From the NCBI GenBank assembly GCA_025351125.1, contig JANXWN010000473.1, positions 1 to 7,663 on the forward strand: a stretch of 7,663 nt of DNA. Direction: 5' to 3'. The notes under the pieces were generated by a model, which worked only from the letters and a program-made list of their open reading frames with translations, did no database searches and was not told the DNA's origin. Position 1 is the first letter of the stretch. Every line of letters begins with the position of its first letter. The translations under genes were made by a program, and so were the position numbers. Origin of the DNA: Caulobacteraceae bacterium. Its GTDB lineage: Bacteria > Pseudomonadota > Alphaproteobacteria > Caulobacterales > Caulobacteraceae. Below, piece by piece: positions 1 through 5,759 of the stretch.

Positions 1-1454
1 CTTCATCGCCAGTGCGATCCGGTTCGGCACGGACTCGACGCCGATGACCAGCCCCGAATGTATCTGACGCATGATGTCGGCGGGGAAGTTATTTAACACC
101 GCGCCGTCGACCAGCACATCGCTGTCGCGCAAGGCCGGCGGCAGGACGCCTGGCAGCGCGCCTGACGCCGCCAAGGCGTCACGCAAGCGCCCTGACCGAT
201 GAATTTGGTGTTTGCCGGTGGTCAAATTGGCTGACAGGCAAAAGAACGGCAACCACATGTCGCTGATTTGTTGCTCGCCAAAGTGTTCGGCCAACCTTGC
301 CCGCACCTTGCCGCCACGCGTCATGGCTATAAACGGGAAGGCGATATCGTCCACCGGATTGCTGTCGACGAAGGATTTGCGGATGCGTCGATCCAACTCC
401 TGATCGTCCCATCCCATGGCGACGCCGGCGCCGATCACGGCCCCCATTGAGACGCCCGCGACAAAGTCGATGGGAACCTTGGCCGCCCGCAGGACACGGA
501 CGGCGCCGACGTGCGCATAGGCGCGGGCGGCGCCGCCCGACAACACCAGACCGACCGCGCGGCCGGTGACTACGCGCGCCAGTCGCTCAAGATCGCCGGC
601 GTGGCCTGGCCGGATGTGAAACAAACGGTCGGGGGCCACGGCCGCGCTCCATTCGGGCGACCCGCGCGGGATTTGACAATCGGCCGCTTGCAGCAGGATC
701 AAGTCGGTCAGTCTTTGGCTATAGGGCGTGTCTCCCGGCACGGCTTGCAAATCGGGTGGTGGCGGGGCGGCGCCGTTCGCAACCCGAAAAATGCGATCAA
801 CTTGACGCCCTATCAGCGCGATCCAATCGCTGTCGTCGGGCTGCGCAACATAGAGAACATAATCATTGCTGCGTTCGGCATCGGAAAACCAGTCCGCCGA
901 AGACTTTCGCGCCTCGGAACCAAAAACGATAACACGATAGCCTCCAGCGCGCAGGATAACGGCGACGGATTCGGCCAAACCGCGGACGTCCAGTTCAGCT
1001 TGCACGGCGCACAGGCCGAAAACCGAGGGCTGCGCCGGCGCCGCGACGTGCGGCAGAGGACGAATGCGCCGCAGCATCAATTGCGCCAAGGATGTCATGA
1101 ATGCCGGATGCTTGTGCGCCGCGCTGAAGAAGGCGTCACGGGACAGAGCCCAAACCTCGCAATCGCGCAAAGCGATCACGTCGGCCGTGTGCGCTTCTCC
1201 AGCGATCAGCGCCATTTCGCCGACCGGCTCGCCTGGTTTTATCACGCCGATCAGCCGCCCGTCGTAATCCGCGCTCGCGTGCAGAACCGCCAGTCTGCCG
1301 GTGCGCAACCAAAAAAAAAGTCCGCCGGTTCCCCCGCCAAAAAAAGGGGAGCCCCGCCCGGCAGGGAAAAACTGACCGCCTCGTCCAAAAATTCGCCGGT
1401 TTCCACGAGCCGCTTCAGCGCATTTTCTTCAGACGGCGCTATTGGATCTGACAT
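1..1454 (-). CDS. Cyclic-nucleotide-binding / patatin-like phospholipase, frameshifted, C-terminus cut by window edge
   Basis: Probable bacterial relative of the neuropathy-target-esterase family: a regulatory cNMP-binding fold followed by a patatin serine lipid hydrolase, probably acting on phospholipid or lysophospholipid at the inner membrane (family knowledge). The ATG at 1454 opens a frame of 48 residues ending in FFF. The rest reads in the -1 frame from 1311 to base 1 without a stop, giving 485 residues in the window once repaired. The cNMP fold covers about residues 20-135 (LPGGAPLFLAGEPAD, then PGEPVGEMAL). The patatin domain starts near 300 with the oxyanion loop SGGAARAYAHVG (306-317), the nucleophile elbow GVSMG with Ser336 (codon 448-450), and the catalytic Asp450 in DGA (codon 106-108). 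The phosphate-cradle Arg of the cNMP fold is His89 here, so ligand binding is doubtful. It follows panC on the same strand after 60 bases, so co-transcription is possible. Family identity is firm. Whether the gene is intact, slips, or is a pseudogene is open. Confidence 0.85.
1311..1319 (-). repeat. Run of nine A (T9 on the coding strand) at the patatin frameshift
   Basis: The coding strand reads GAC, nine T, then GG TTG CGC. As written, the cNMP-domain frame leaves homology just after this run and stops near 1251. One extra T, or a -1 slip on the run, gives FFFWLRTGRLAVLH, which restores the spacing of the fold (GEPAD-x9-GRL, like GDPADALYVVLSGRL in relatives). A second run of seven T at 1339-1345, 19 bases upstream on the coding strand, lies in frame and needs no correction. 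A sequencing or assembly indel, real decay, transcriptional slippage and -1 ribosomal frameshifting all fit. Confidence 0.85.
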
Positions 1455-1514
1455 GATCTTAGTGTCTAGCGCGGCCGTTTAAACCTGACCATGGCCAGCG
1501 CCGACCACCCGCGC

Positions 1515-2366
1515 CTAAACCGCCAGATTGTCGAGCAGGCGCGTTTTCCCCAACCTCGCGGCCGCCAACAGGCGCGCCGGCTCCGCGATCACACCCGGTC
1601 CGAGACGCGTCAATCCCGCGGGCCGTCGAGTCTCGATGTAATCCACCGCGTCGAAGCCGGCCGCCAAAATCGCGCTGTGCGCTTGCCGCTCGACCGCCTC
1701 GACCGCGCCGCCGGCGTTTAAGGCGACAACCGCGCCTTGTAGCGCTTTAAACAGCGCGGGCGCGACTTGCCGTTCTTCCGGTGAGAGGTAGGCGTTGCGC
1801 GAAGAAAGGGCGAGGCCGTCGCGATTACGGACAATCGCCCCCGCCAGGATGTCGACCGCAAGATCCAGATCAGCGACCATCCGTCGGATGACCTGCAGCT
1901 GCTGGTAATCCTTTTCGCCAAATACCGCCACGTCGGGCATCGCCTGGATAAGCAATTTGGCGACGACGGTTGCCACCCCGGCAAAATGTTCGGGGCGAAT
2001 CGCGTCTTCCATCGACCCCAGTTGCTCATTGACGTTAACGACCGTGGCAAAACCGTTGGGGTAGATCTCGTCCCCCGCCGGCGCATAGAGCAAATCGCAA
2101 CCGGCGGCCGCCAACAGGTCGCCATCTCCCGCTTCGTCGCGCGGGTATCGCGATAGGTCTTCGGTCGGCGAAAATTGGGCCGGGTTGACGAACAGGCTCG
2201 TCACAACCTTGTCGGCATGATTTCGCGCCAAGCGGACCAGAGACAAATGACCGTCGTGCAGCGCGCCCATGGTCGGCACCAAGGCAATTCTGGCGCCGTG
2301 ATCGCGCCAGGCGCCGAGTTGGTGTCGCAAAGTCTTGACGGTGCGGACCGTGAAAATCGTCGGCAT
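1515..2366 (-). CDS. panC: Pantothenate synthetase (pantoate-beta-alanine ligase)
   Basis: Cytoplasmic enzyme that joins (R)-pantoate and beta-alanine using ATP, through a pantoyl-adenylate, as the last step of vitamin B5 synthesis for coenzyme A. The 283 residues match the usual length. Visible motifs are PTMGALHDGHL (31-41, the HIGH-type nucleotide-binding motif), FVNPAQF (59-65), GEKDYQQ (150-156) and RNRDGLALSSRN (180-191, the KMSKS-like loop). The frame is open up to 2489, but the added 41 residues are not panC-like. The ATG at 2366 begins MPTIFTVRTV as in relatives and has AGGA nine bases upstream. The gene is divergent from mipZ across 143 bases and is followed by the patatin gene. Beta-alanine and pantoate genes are not in the window. 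Confidence 0.96.
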   Translation of the reverse strand: MPTIFTVRTVKTLRHQLGAWRDHGARIALVPTMGALHDGHLSLVRLARNHADKVVTSLFVNPAQFSPTEDLSRYPRDEAGDGDLLAAAGCDLLYAPAGDEIYPNGFATVVNVNEQLGSMEDAIRPEHFAGVATVVAKLLIQAMPDVAVFGEKDYQQLQVIRRMVADLDLAVDILAGAIVRNRDGLALSSRNAYLSPEERQVAPALFKALQGAVVALNAGGAVEAVERQAHSAILAAGFDAVDYIETRRPAGLTRLGPGVIAEPARLLAAARLGKTRLLDNLAV

Positions 2367-2375
2367 GCGCGGGGT

Positions 2376-2379
2376 TCCT
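2376..2379 (-). promoter_or_regulatory. panC ribosome binding site that decides the start
   Basis: AGGA on the minus strand, nine bases before the ATG at 2366. It supports the 283-residue product over the longer frame that opens at 2489. Confidence 0.6.
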
Positions 2380-2390
2380 GGAGGCGAGGC

Positions 2391-2419
2391 CTTATGACCG
2401 AGCCGCCCGGCCGGGTCCA
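2391..2419 (-). promoter_or_regulatory. Candidate panC promoter
   Basis: On the minus strand, TGGACC (2419-2414) and CATAAG (2396-2391) are separated by 17 bases, each matching 4 of 6 bases of the sigma-70 consensus. Transcription would start near 2384 and leave a leader of about 17 bases that includes the AGGA. The spacer contains the perfect palindrome CCCGGCCGGG (2406-2415). This is a read by eye in G+C-rich DNA. Confidence 0.3.
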
Positions 2420-2424
2420 GCGGC

Positions 2425-2454
2425 CCTTGCGAGTCGCCGCGGCATGACGCAAGG
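2425..2454. promoter_or_regulatory. 30-base dyad with GANTC site in the panC/mipZ divergent region
   Basis: CCTTGCG (2425-2431) and CGCAAGG (2448-2454) are perfect inverted arms, placed symmetrically around the palindrome GCCGCGGC (2436-2443). The left half holds GAGTC (2431-2435), a GANTC target of the cell-cycle methylase CcrM of alphaproteobacteria. It is the only GANTC in the 143-base gap. It could be an operator shared by panC and mipZ. In Caulobacter, mipZ is one of the division genes whose promoter responds to CcrM methylation (established knowledge); the transfer to this genome is inference. Confidence 0.4.
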
Positions 2455-2509
2455 ACGAGCGGGCAGGGGCCGGGGCCGATCGCCCTCACGGTAGTCGGGG
2501 CGTTTTCTG

Positions 2510-3274
2510 GTGTCGCACGCGCGTATCATTGTCGTAGGAAATGAAAAAGGCGGGGCCGGCAAGTCGACGATCGCCGTGCATTTGGTGGTCGCCCTCTTGC
2601 ACGAGTCCGCCCGCGTGATGGTGATCGATCTGGATGTTCGGCAGCAGTCGACCGGGCATTTTTTCGCTAATCGCGCCGCGTGGGCGGCAGCCGAAGGCGT
2701 GACCTTGCCACATCCCACACTGCCGCCAATTGACGGCGAGCACGCGTTAAGGATCGGGCTGACGCAAGATGTCGATTTCGTCGTAATCGATACCCCAGGG
2801 GCCGATACCGCTTTGTCGCGAGCGGCGCACCAACACGCCGATTTGATCGTCACGCCGATGAATGACAGCTTCGTCGACTTTGCGGTTTTAGGGATTGTCG
2901 ATCCGATCACCTTGGACGTCATCCGCCCGAGTTTGTACGCGGAGACGGTTTGGGACGCCCGCAAGACGCGGGCCGCGGCGCGTGGCGGCTCCATCGATTG
3001 GGTAGTCTTGCGCAATCGCCTGGCGTCGGTCGAGCCGCGCAATCGCAAACGCGTCGATGAACGCATCGCGACGCTGTCGCGTCGCGTGGGTTTTCGCGCC
3101 ATCGCCGGTCTGCGCGACCGGGTCATTTATCGCGAACTGTTTCCGTTCGGTCTGACGGTGACCGATCTTTCGCGCACGGTTAGACCGATACAAGTCTCCC
3201 TCGCACACGTCGCCGCTCGACAGGAATTGTTGGTGTTGACCCAAGAACTAGGCCTCCTGGAATCGGCGCACTGA
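2510..3274 (+). CDS. mipZ: MipZ-type ParA-family division-plane positioning ATPase
   Basis: ParA/MinD-class P-loop ATPase of 254 residues. In Caulobacter, MipZ binds ParB at the chromosome origins, spreads as DNA-bound dimers, and inhibits FtsZ polymerisation so that the Z ring forms at midcell. The deviant Walker A is KGGAGKST with signature Lys13 and catalytic Lys18. The next strand VIDLD ends in Asp42. Lys13 and Asp42 have the same numbers as the functional residues known from Caulobacter MipZ. VVIDTPG (91-97) is the Walker B region. The GNEKGGAGKSTIAVHLV opening is typical of MipZ rather than plasmid ParA, and no parB lies beside it. It starts with GTG at 2510 on a weak ribosome site, and the protein from there begins exactly as relatives do. 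The J-protein gene follows after 16 bases, so an operon is likely. Confidence 0.93.
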   Translation: MSHARIIVVGNEKGGAGKSTIAVHLVVALLHESARVMVIDLDVRQQSTGHFFANRAAWAAAEGVTLPHPTLPPIDGEHALRIGLTQDVDFVVIDTPGADTALSRAAHQHADLIVTPMNDSFVDFAVLGIVDPITLDVIRPSLYAETVWDARKTRAAARGGSIDWVVLRNRLASVEPRNRKRVDERIATLSRRVGFRAIAGLRDRVIYRELFPFGLTVTDLSRTVRPIQVSLAHVAARQELLVLTQELGLLESAH

Positions 3275-3290
3275 CTGGGGTTGCCGGCTG

Positions 3291-3626
3291 ATGAGCTATT
3301 TGATCTGCGGTGTGATCGTCGTGCTGCTGCTGGCGTGGGCCGGGCGGCGGCCTCGGGGCACGCGCGAAGGTCTGCGCGCGGGGCGCTTCGCCCTAACGGC
3401 AGTTTGGAGGAAACTCACCACGCCGTCGCCGACACGTGGGGGCGATTTGTTAAGCGAAGCGGAGGCGCGCGCGATACTCGGCCTTGCGGCGGACGCCAGC
3501 GCCTCAGACGTCGAAACGGCCTATCGGCGTTTGATGCTCCGGGTTCACCCCGACCGAGGCGGAACGGCGGCGATGGCCTCGCAACTTAACGCCGCGCGCG
3601 ACCGACTAGCGCGATCGCGACCTTGA
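3291..3626 (+). CDS. Small membrane-anchored J-domain protein (Tim14/Pam18-like)
   Basis: 111-residue co-chaperone candidate. Residues 3-17 (YLICGVIVVLLLAWA) form one membrane segment. A basic linker with several Arg follows to about 50, and a C-terminal J domain covers about 55-110. The HPD motif at 86-88, which triggers ATP hydrolysis in Hsp70/DnaK, is intact in AYRRLMLRVHPDRGG. There is no Gly/Phe region and no zinc-finger region, so this is a type III J protein. The anchor-plus-terminal-J layout and the sequence around HPD resemble mitochondrial Tim14/Pam18. It would be expected to recruit DnaK to the cytoplasmic face of the inner membrane, client unknown. It lies 16 bases after mipZ and converges on the carboxypeptidase gene with 11 bases between stops, leaving little room for a terminator. 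Confidence 0.88.
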   Translation: MSYLICGVIVVLLLAWAGRRPRGTREGLRAGRFALTAVWRKLTTPSPTRGGDLLSEAEARAILGLAADASASDVETAYRRLMLRVHPDRGGTAAMASQLNAARDRLARSRP

Positions 3627-3637
3627 AGACAGACGTG

Positions 3638-4933
3638 TTAGCCGCGACCGCCGGCGATACAGGGAATGCCCCGGCTCTTGACTGTCGAACAGGCGGTGCG
3701 CGCAGCCGCCTCGGTCATTCCGCTGAACACGGCGCGATAGGACCTGCCGGCGCCGTCCACCGAACCCTCCGCGTTGTCGAACACGCGCGCGAACTTATGG
3801 GAAACTGATTCTATCTGGGATCGCGCTGAGTCTCGACTGCGAAACTCTCCGACCTGAACCCACCACTTGCCAACCACGGCTTTGGGCGCTTCCGGCCGAG
3901 AAAATATCGGGACGGACGCCATCACCGGTCCAGGACGGTGCGCCGCCCTCGTCAGCACGAGGTCGATCGGATCTGAATCATCACCCTCTTCCGCGGTGAC
4001 ATGCCCGTTGGCGGCATAGGCCACCTGCGGCGCGGCTTCGAATAAATTTTGGGTCACTAGGATACGCTCGCCGCGATCGCGCCGCTCTTCGATGTCGAAA
4101 CCCGTCAAAAGCAGCCCCTCGACATTGGCGTTGCGAGCCGCGCGGGTCGATCCGCCCAGAACGACGGCGATCAACCGATGACCGTTCCGCATCGCCGAAG
4201 CCGAGAGGTTGAAACCCGCGGCATTCGTAAATCCAGTCTTCAGCCCGTCAACCCCAGGCATGTGCCCCAATAGACCATTGTGATTAACCATGGTTTGGCC
4301 GCGAAATGTAAAAGCTTCCTGGCTGAAATAACCATAGTATTGCGGAAAATCACGAATGACTGCGCGCGACAGGATGGCAATATCCCGCGCCGTCGAAATT
4401 TGCCGGCTATCGGGCAGGCCGTTAGCATTGACAAATTGGCTGTTGGACATACCCAGTTGCTGGGCTTTTACGGTCATCAAGGCAGCGAACCGAGACTCCG
4501 TTCCGCCGATCCGTTCTGCTAGAACCACCGCCATGTCGTTGGCCGATTTCACGGCGACCGCGTGCATCGCATCGTCGACCGATATGTTTTCTCCGGCGCG
4601 CAGACCCAGCTTGGACGGGGCTTGGGCGGCGGCGTGCGGCGACACGACGACCATATCCGACGGGTGCAACCTGCCGGCGGCCAATTCGCCAAACGCGAGA
4701 TAGAGGGTCATGATCTTTGTGATCGACGCCGGATAGCGCGGGCTGTCGGCGCGTTGCGTGTAAAGAACCTCACCGGAGCGAGCGTCCATCACGATCGCGG
4801 TATATTTTGGCTCCCAAGAGGGGACTTGTAGATACGGGGTTTGAGCCGTCGCCGTAGACGCCACCGCCGAAAACGCCAGGGCGAGAACCGCAGCAGTGGA
4901 CGCGAGAAAGCAAGAGCGCGGGGTTACGAACAA
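3638..4933 (-). CDS. D-alanyl-D-alanine carboxypeptidase (PBP5/6 type, peptidase S11) with C-terminal SPOR domain
   Basis: Secreted penicillin-binding protein of 431 residues that trims the terminal D-Ala from peptidoglycan pentapeptides in the periplasm. A signal peptide covers about 1-30, with likely cleavage after ATA30. The three active-site motifs are all present: SITK (70-73, nucleophile Ser70), SAN (130-132) and KTG (232-234). After the catalytic domain and a linker (about 305-352), a SPOR domain runs from about 355 to 428 (KWWVQVGEFRSRDSA). SPOR domains bind denuded septal glycan, so the enzyme is probably directed to the division site. Two Cys (415 and 426) in the SPOR domain could form a disulfide. 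The start is TTG, preceded by GGAG with seven bases of spacing, and gives a well-formed signal peptide. The usual PBP5 C-terminal amphipathic anchor is absent, apparently replaced by SPOR. Confidence 0.93.
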   Translation of the reverse strand: MFVTPRSCFLASTAAVLALAFSAVASTATAQTPYLQVPSWEPKYTAIVMDARSGEVLYTQRADSPRYPASITKIMTLYLAFGELAAGRLHPSDMVVVSPHAAAQAPSKLGLRAGENISVDDAMHAVAVKSANDMAVVLAERIGGTESRFAALMTVKAQQLGMSNSQFVNANGLPDSRQISTARDIAILSRAVIRDFPQYYGYFSQEAFTFRGQTMVNHNGLLGHMPGVDGLKTGFTNAAGFNLSASAMRNGHRLIAVVLGGSTRAARNANVEGLLLTGFDIEERRDRGERILVTQNLFEAAPQVAYAANGHVTAEEGDDSDPIDLVLTRAAHRPGPVMASVPIFSRPEAPKAVVGKWWVQVGEFRSRDSARSQIESVSHKFARVFDNAEGSVDGAGRSYRAVFSGMTEAAARTACSTVKSRGIPCIAGGRG

Positions 4934-4940
4934 GGAGTGG

Positions 4941-4944
4941 CTCC
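4941..4944 (-). promoter_or_regulatory. Ribosome binding site supporting the TTG start of the carboxypeptidase
   Basis: GGAG on the minus strand, seven bases before TTG at 4933. No ATG or GTG nearby in this frame gives a complete signal peptide, so the rare TTG start is favoured. Confidence 0.55.
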
Positions 4945-4989
4945 GGCAACACGGGTGACGGCGACCAAAGGCCTCCGCAGGATCCCTTT

Positions 4990-5015
4990 AACATAGCTTA
5001 GAGGCTGTTGCACAA
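4990..5015 (-). promoter_or_regulatory. Candidate promoter of the carboxypeptidase gene
   Basis: On the minus strand, TTGTGC (5015-5010), 12 bases, then GCTATGTT (4997-4990). This resembles the Caulobacter-type housekeeping pattern TTGACG, 10-14 bases, GCTANAWC. The leader would be about 50 bases. Assigned by eye only. Confidence 0.3.
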
Positions 5016-5069
5016 AGGTAAACATCATACGAGAACGAGCGCCGAAAACGCGGATGACAATACCGTGAA

Positions 5070-5113
5070 ATGCTGCACCGCACAAAAATCGCTTGACGTG
5101 TGCGCTGCAGCAT
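5070..5113. promoter_or_regulatory. 15-base inverted repeat before the phasin gene, possible PhaR operators
   Basis: ATGCTGCACCGCACA (5070-5084) and TGTGCGCTGCAGCAT (5099-5113) are reverse complements at 14 of 15 positions, with 14 bases between. Each arm contains TGC-N3-GCA and differs by one base from CTGC-N3-GCAG, the TGC-rich pattern I recall for PhaR, the repressor of phasin genes in Paracoccus and Rhodobacter. The right arm touches a TTGACG -35 candidate, where a repressor would block transcription. The arms lie 114-157 bases upstream of the phasin ATG. The repeat is seen directly; the regulator is inference. Confidence 0.5.
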
Positions 5114-5123
5114 GAGAAACGAT
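5094..5123 (+). promoter_or_regulatory. Candidate phasin promoter
   Basis: TTGACG (5094-5099) is a strong alphaproteobacterial -35 hexamer. The only -10 candidate at normal distance is poor (AACGAT, 5118-5123, spacing 18). The start would fall near 5130, inside the hairpin at 5119-5147, with a leader of about 95 bases. Confidence 0.35.
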
Positions 5124-5147
5124 CCCTCGCGCGCCGAGGGCTATCGT
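5119..5147 (+). promoter_or_regulatory. Strong hairpin in the phasin leader region
   Basis: ACGATCCCTCG (5119-5129) pairs with CGAGGG (5135-5140) and ATCGT (5143-5147): eleven base pairs with a two-base CT bulge and a five-base loop CGCGC. No T run follows, so it does not look like a terminator. It could be an operator, a message-stabilising 5' hairpin, or chance in G+C-rich DNA. Confidence 0.45.
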
Positions 5148-5211
5148 CCAAGAGGCGCAAGATTTCGCTTGTTTTCACCACGTCTCGACTGAACCCCTCA
5201 GCCCGACTTTC

Positions 5212-5216
5212 AAGGA
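5212..5216 (+). promoter_or_regulatory. Phasin ribosome binding site
   Basis: AAGGA ten bases before the ATG at 5227. This is among the clearer ribosome sites in the window and fits an abundant protein. Confidence 0.6.
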
Positions 5217-5226
5217 ACACCGTACT

Positions 5227-5658
5227 ATGGCCGCCGACCAATCAACCGCCGAAAATTTTGCCGCTTCGGGCGTCAATGCATTTAAGGACTCGATCGAAAA
5301 GTCCGTTACCGCGATGACCGAATTGAACACGCACTCCAAGAAAAATCTCGAAGCCGTCGTCGCTTCGGTGACCGCCGCGACGAAAGGCGCCGAAACGCTC
5401 GGCGCCTCCGCCATGGCCTATTCGAAGAAATCGATGGAAGATCATGTCGCCGCCGCCAAGACTCTTGCCACGGCCAAGAGCGTTCAAGAAGTCCTGGAAT
5501 ACCAAACCACCTTCGCCAAGACCGCCTTCGAAGGCTATGTCGCGGAAATGAAGAGAATGGCGGAACTGGTTTCGACTTCGATGAAGGCGTCGATGACCCC
5601 GATCAACGAGCGCGTCACGGCGATGGTCGAGCACGCCCAAGCTTCTCGCCCGATCTAA
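5227..5658 (+). CDS. phaP: Phasin family protein (polyhydroxyalkanoate granule-associated)
   Basis: 143-residue, Ala-, Lys- and Met-rich, predicted all-helical protein with no Cys, no Trp, no signal peptide and no membrane segment. Phasins coat polyhydroxyalkanoate granules in the cytoplasm and control their size and number. The typical family stretch is at about 85-115 (SVQEVLEYQTTFAKTAFEGY, then VAEMKRMAELV), followed by the amphipathic end MTPINERVTAMVEHA. Length fits PF09361-type phasins. It stands alone between a leader of about 100-290 bases and its own terminator. No PHA synthase or phaR gene lies in the window, so the link to granules rests on the family. Some phasin-domain proteins in alphaproteobacteria act on other cell surfaces. 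Confidence 0.9.
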   Translation: MAADQSTAENFAASGVNAFKDSIEKSVTAMTELNTHSKKNLEAVVASVTAATKGAETLGASAMAYSKKSMEDHVAAAKTLATAKSVQEVLEYQTTFAKTAFEGYVAEMKRMAELVSTSMKASMTPINERVTAMVEHAQASRPI

Positions 5659-5690
5659 TTTCGCGCAATGAGACGCTAAAACGCGTTTTG

Positions 5691-5726
5691 GGCCCGGCGT
5701 CGTAAAGACGTCGGGCCTTTTGCTTT
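5691..5726 (+). terminator. Intrinsic terminator after the phasin gene
   Basis: GGCCCGGCGTC (5691-5701), loop GTAAA, then GACGTCGGGCC (5707-5717) form an eleven-pair stem with one G-U pair, followed by TTTTGCTTT. It lies 33 bases after the phasin stop. The palindrome AAAACGCGTTTT (5678-5689) abuts its left side and may act in the opposite direction or be chance. Confidence 0.85.
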
Positions 5727-5752
5727 GAAGCGGCACGCGTACGCGCTAACAC
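5725..5752 (+). promoter_or_regulatory. Candidate promoter of the RidA-GDPD-acyltransferase operon
   Basis: TTGAAG (5725-5730) lies in the tail of the phasin terminator. GCTAACAC (5745-5752) matches the Caulobacter-type -10 (GCTANAWC) at most positions after a 14-base gap. The predicted start is about 5758-5760, at the ATG of the RidA gene, which has no clear ribosome site. This suggests a leaderless message. Confidence 0.4.
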
Positions 5753-5759
5753 TCGGATT

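Noticed and set aside
511..1482. A 323-codon open frame on the plus strand
   Set aside because: It is the shadow of the patatin gene: the minus strand over the same bases gives cNMP and patatin motifs in order, while this frame gives low-complexity Arg/Gln/Gly text with no recognisable domain.
1471..1484. GCGGCCG followed by GTTTAAAC resembling a cloning linker between panC and the patatin gene
   Set aside because: GCGGCCGT is not a complete NotI site, flanking genes continue normally on both sides, and the spacing suits a natural 60-base gap. An 8-base palindrome is not enough to call vector.
2367..2489. 41-residue N-terminal extension of panC
   Set aside because: Pantothenate synthetases begin close to the ATG at 2366, which has AGGA in the right place. 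The extension also lies in the divergent promoter gap.
2392..3126. A 244-codon minus-strand frame over mipZ
   Set aside because: It overlaps the well-supported mipZ gene and yields Arg/Ser/Thr-rich text without motifs.
3627..3637. Shared bidirectional terminator between the J-protein and carboxypeptidase stops
   Set aside because: Only 11 bases separate the stops and no inverted repeat with a T run is visible there.
4283..4290. TTAACCAT, a CtrA half-site-like word
   Set aside because: It lies inside the carboxypeptidase coding region with no partner half-site at the required spacing.
5678..5689. Perfect palindrome AAAACGCGTTTT
   Set aside because: It is short, lies immediately before the phasin terminator stem, and has no loop. 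It may simply supply the A-rich left flank of that terminator, so no separate function is claimed.
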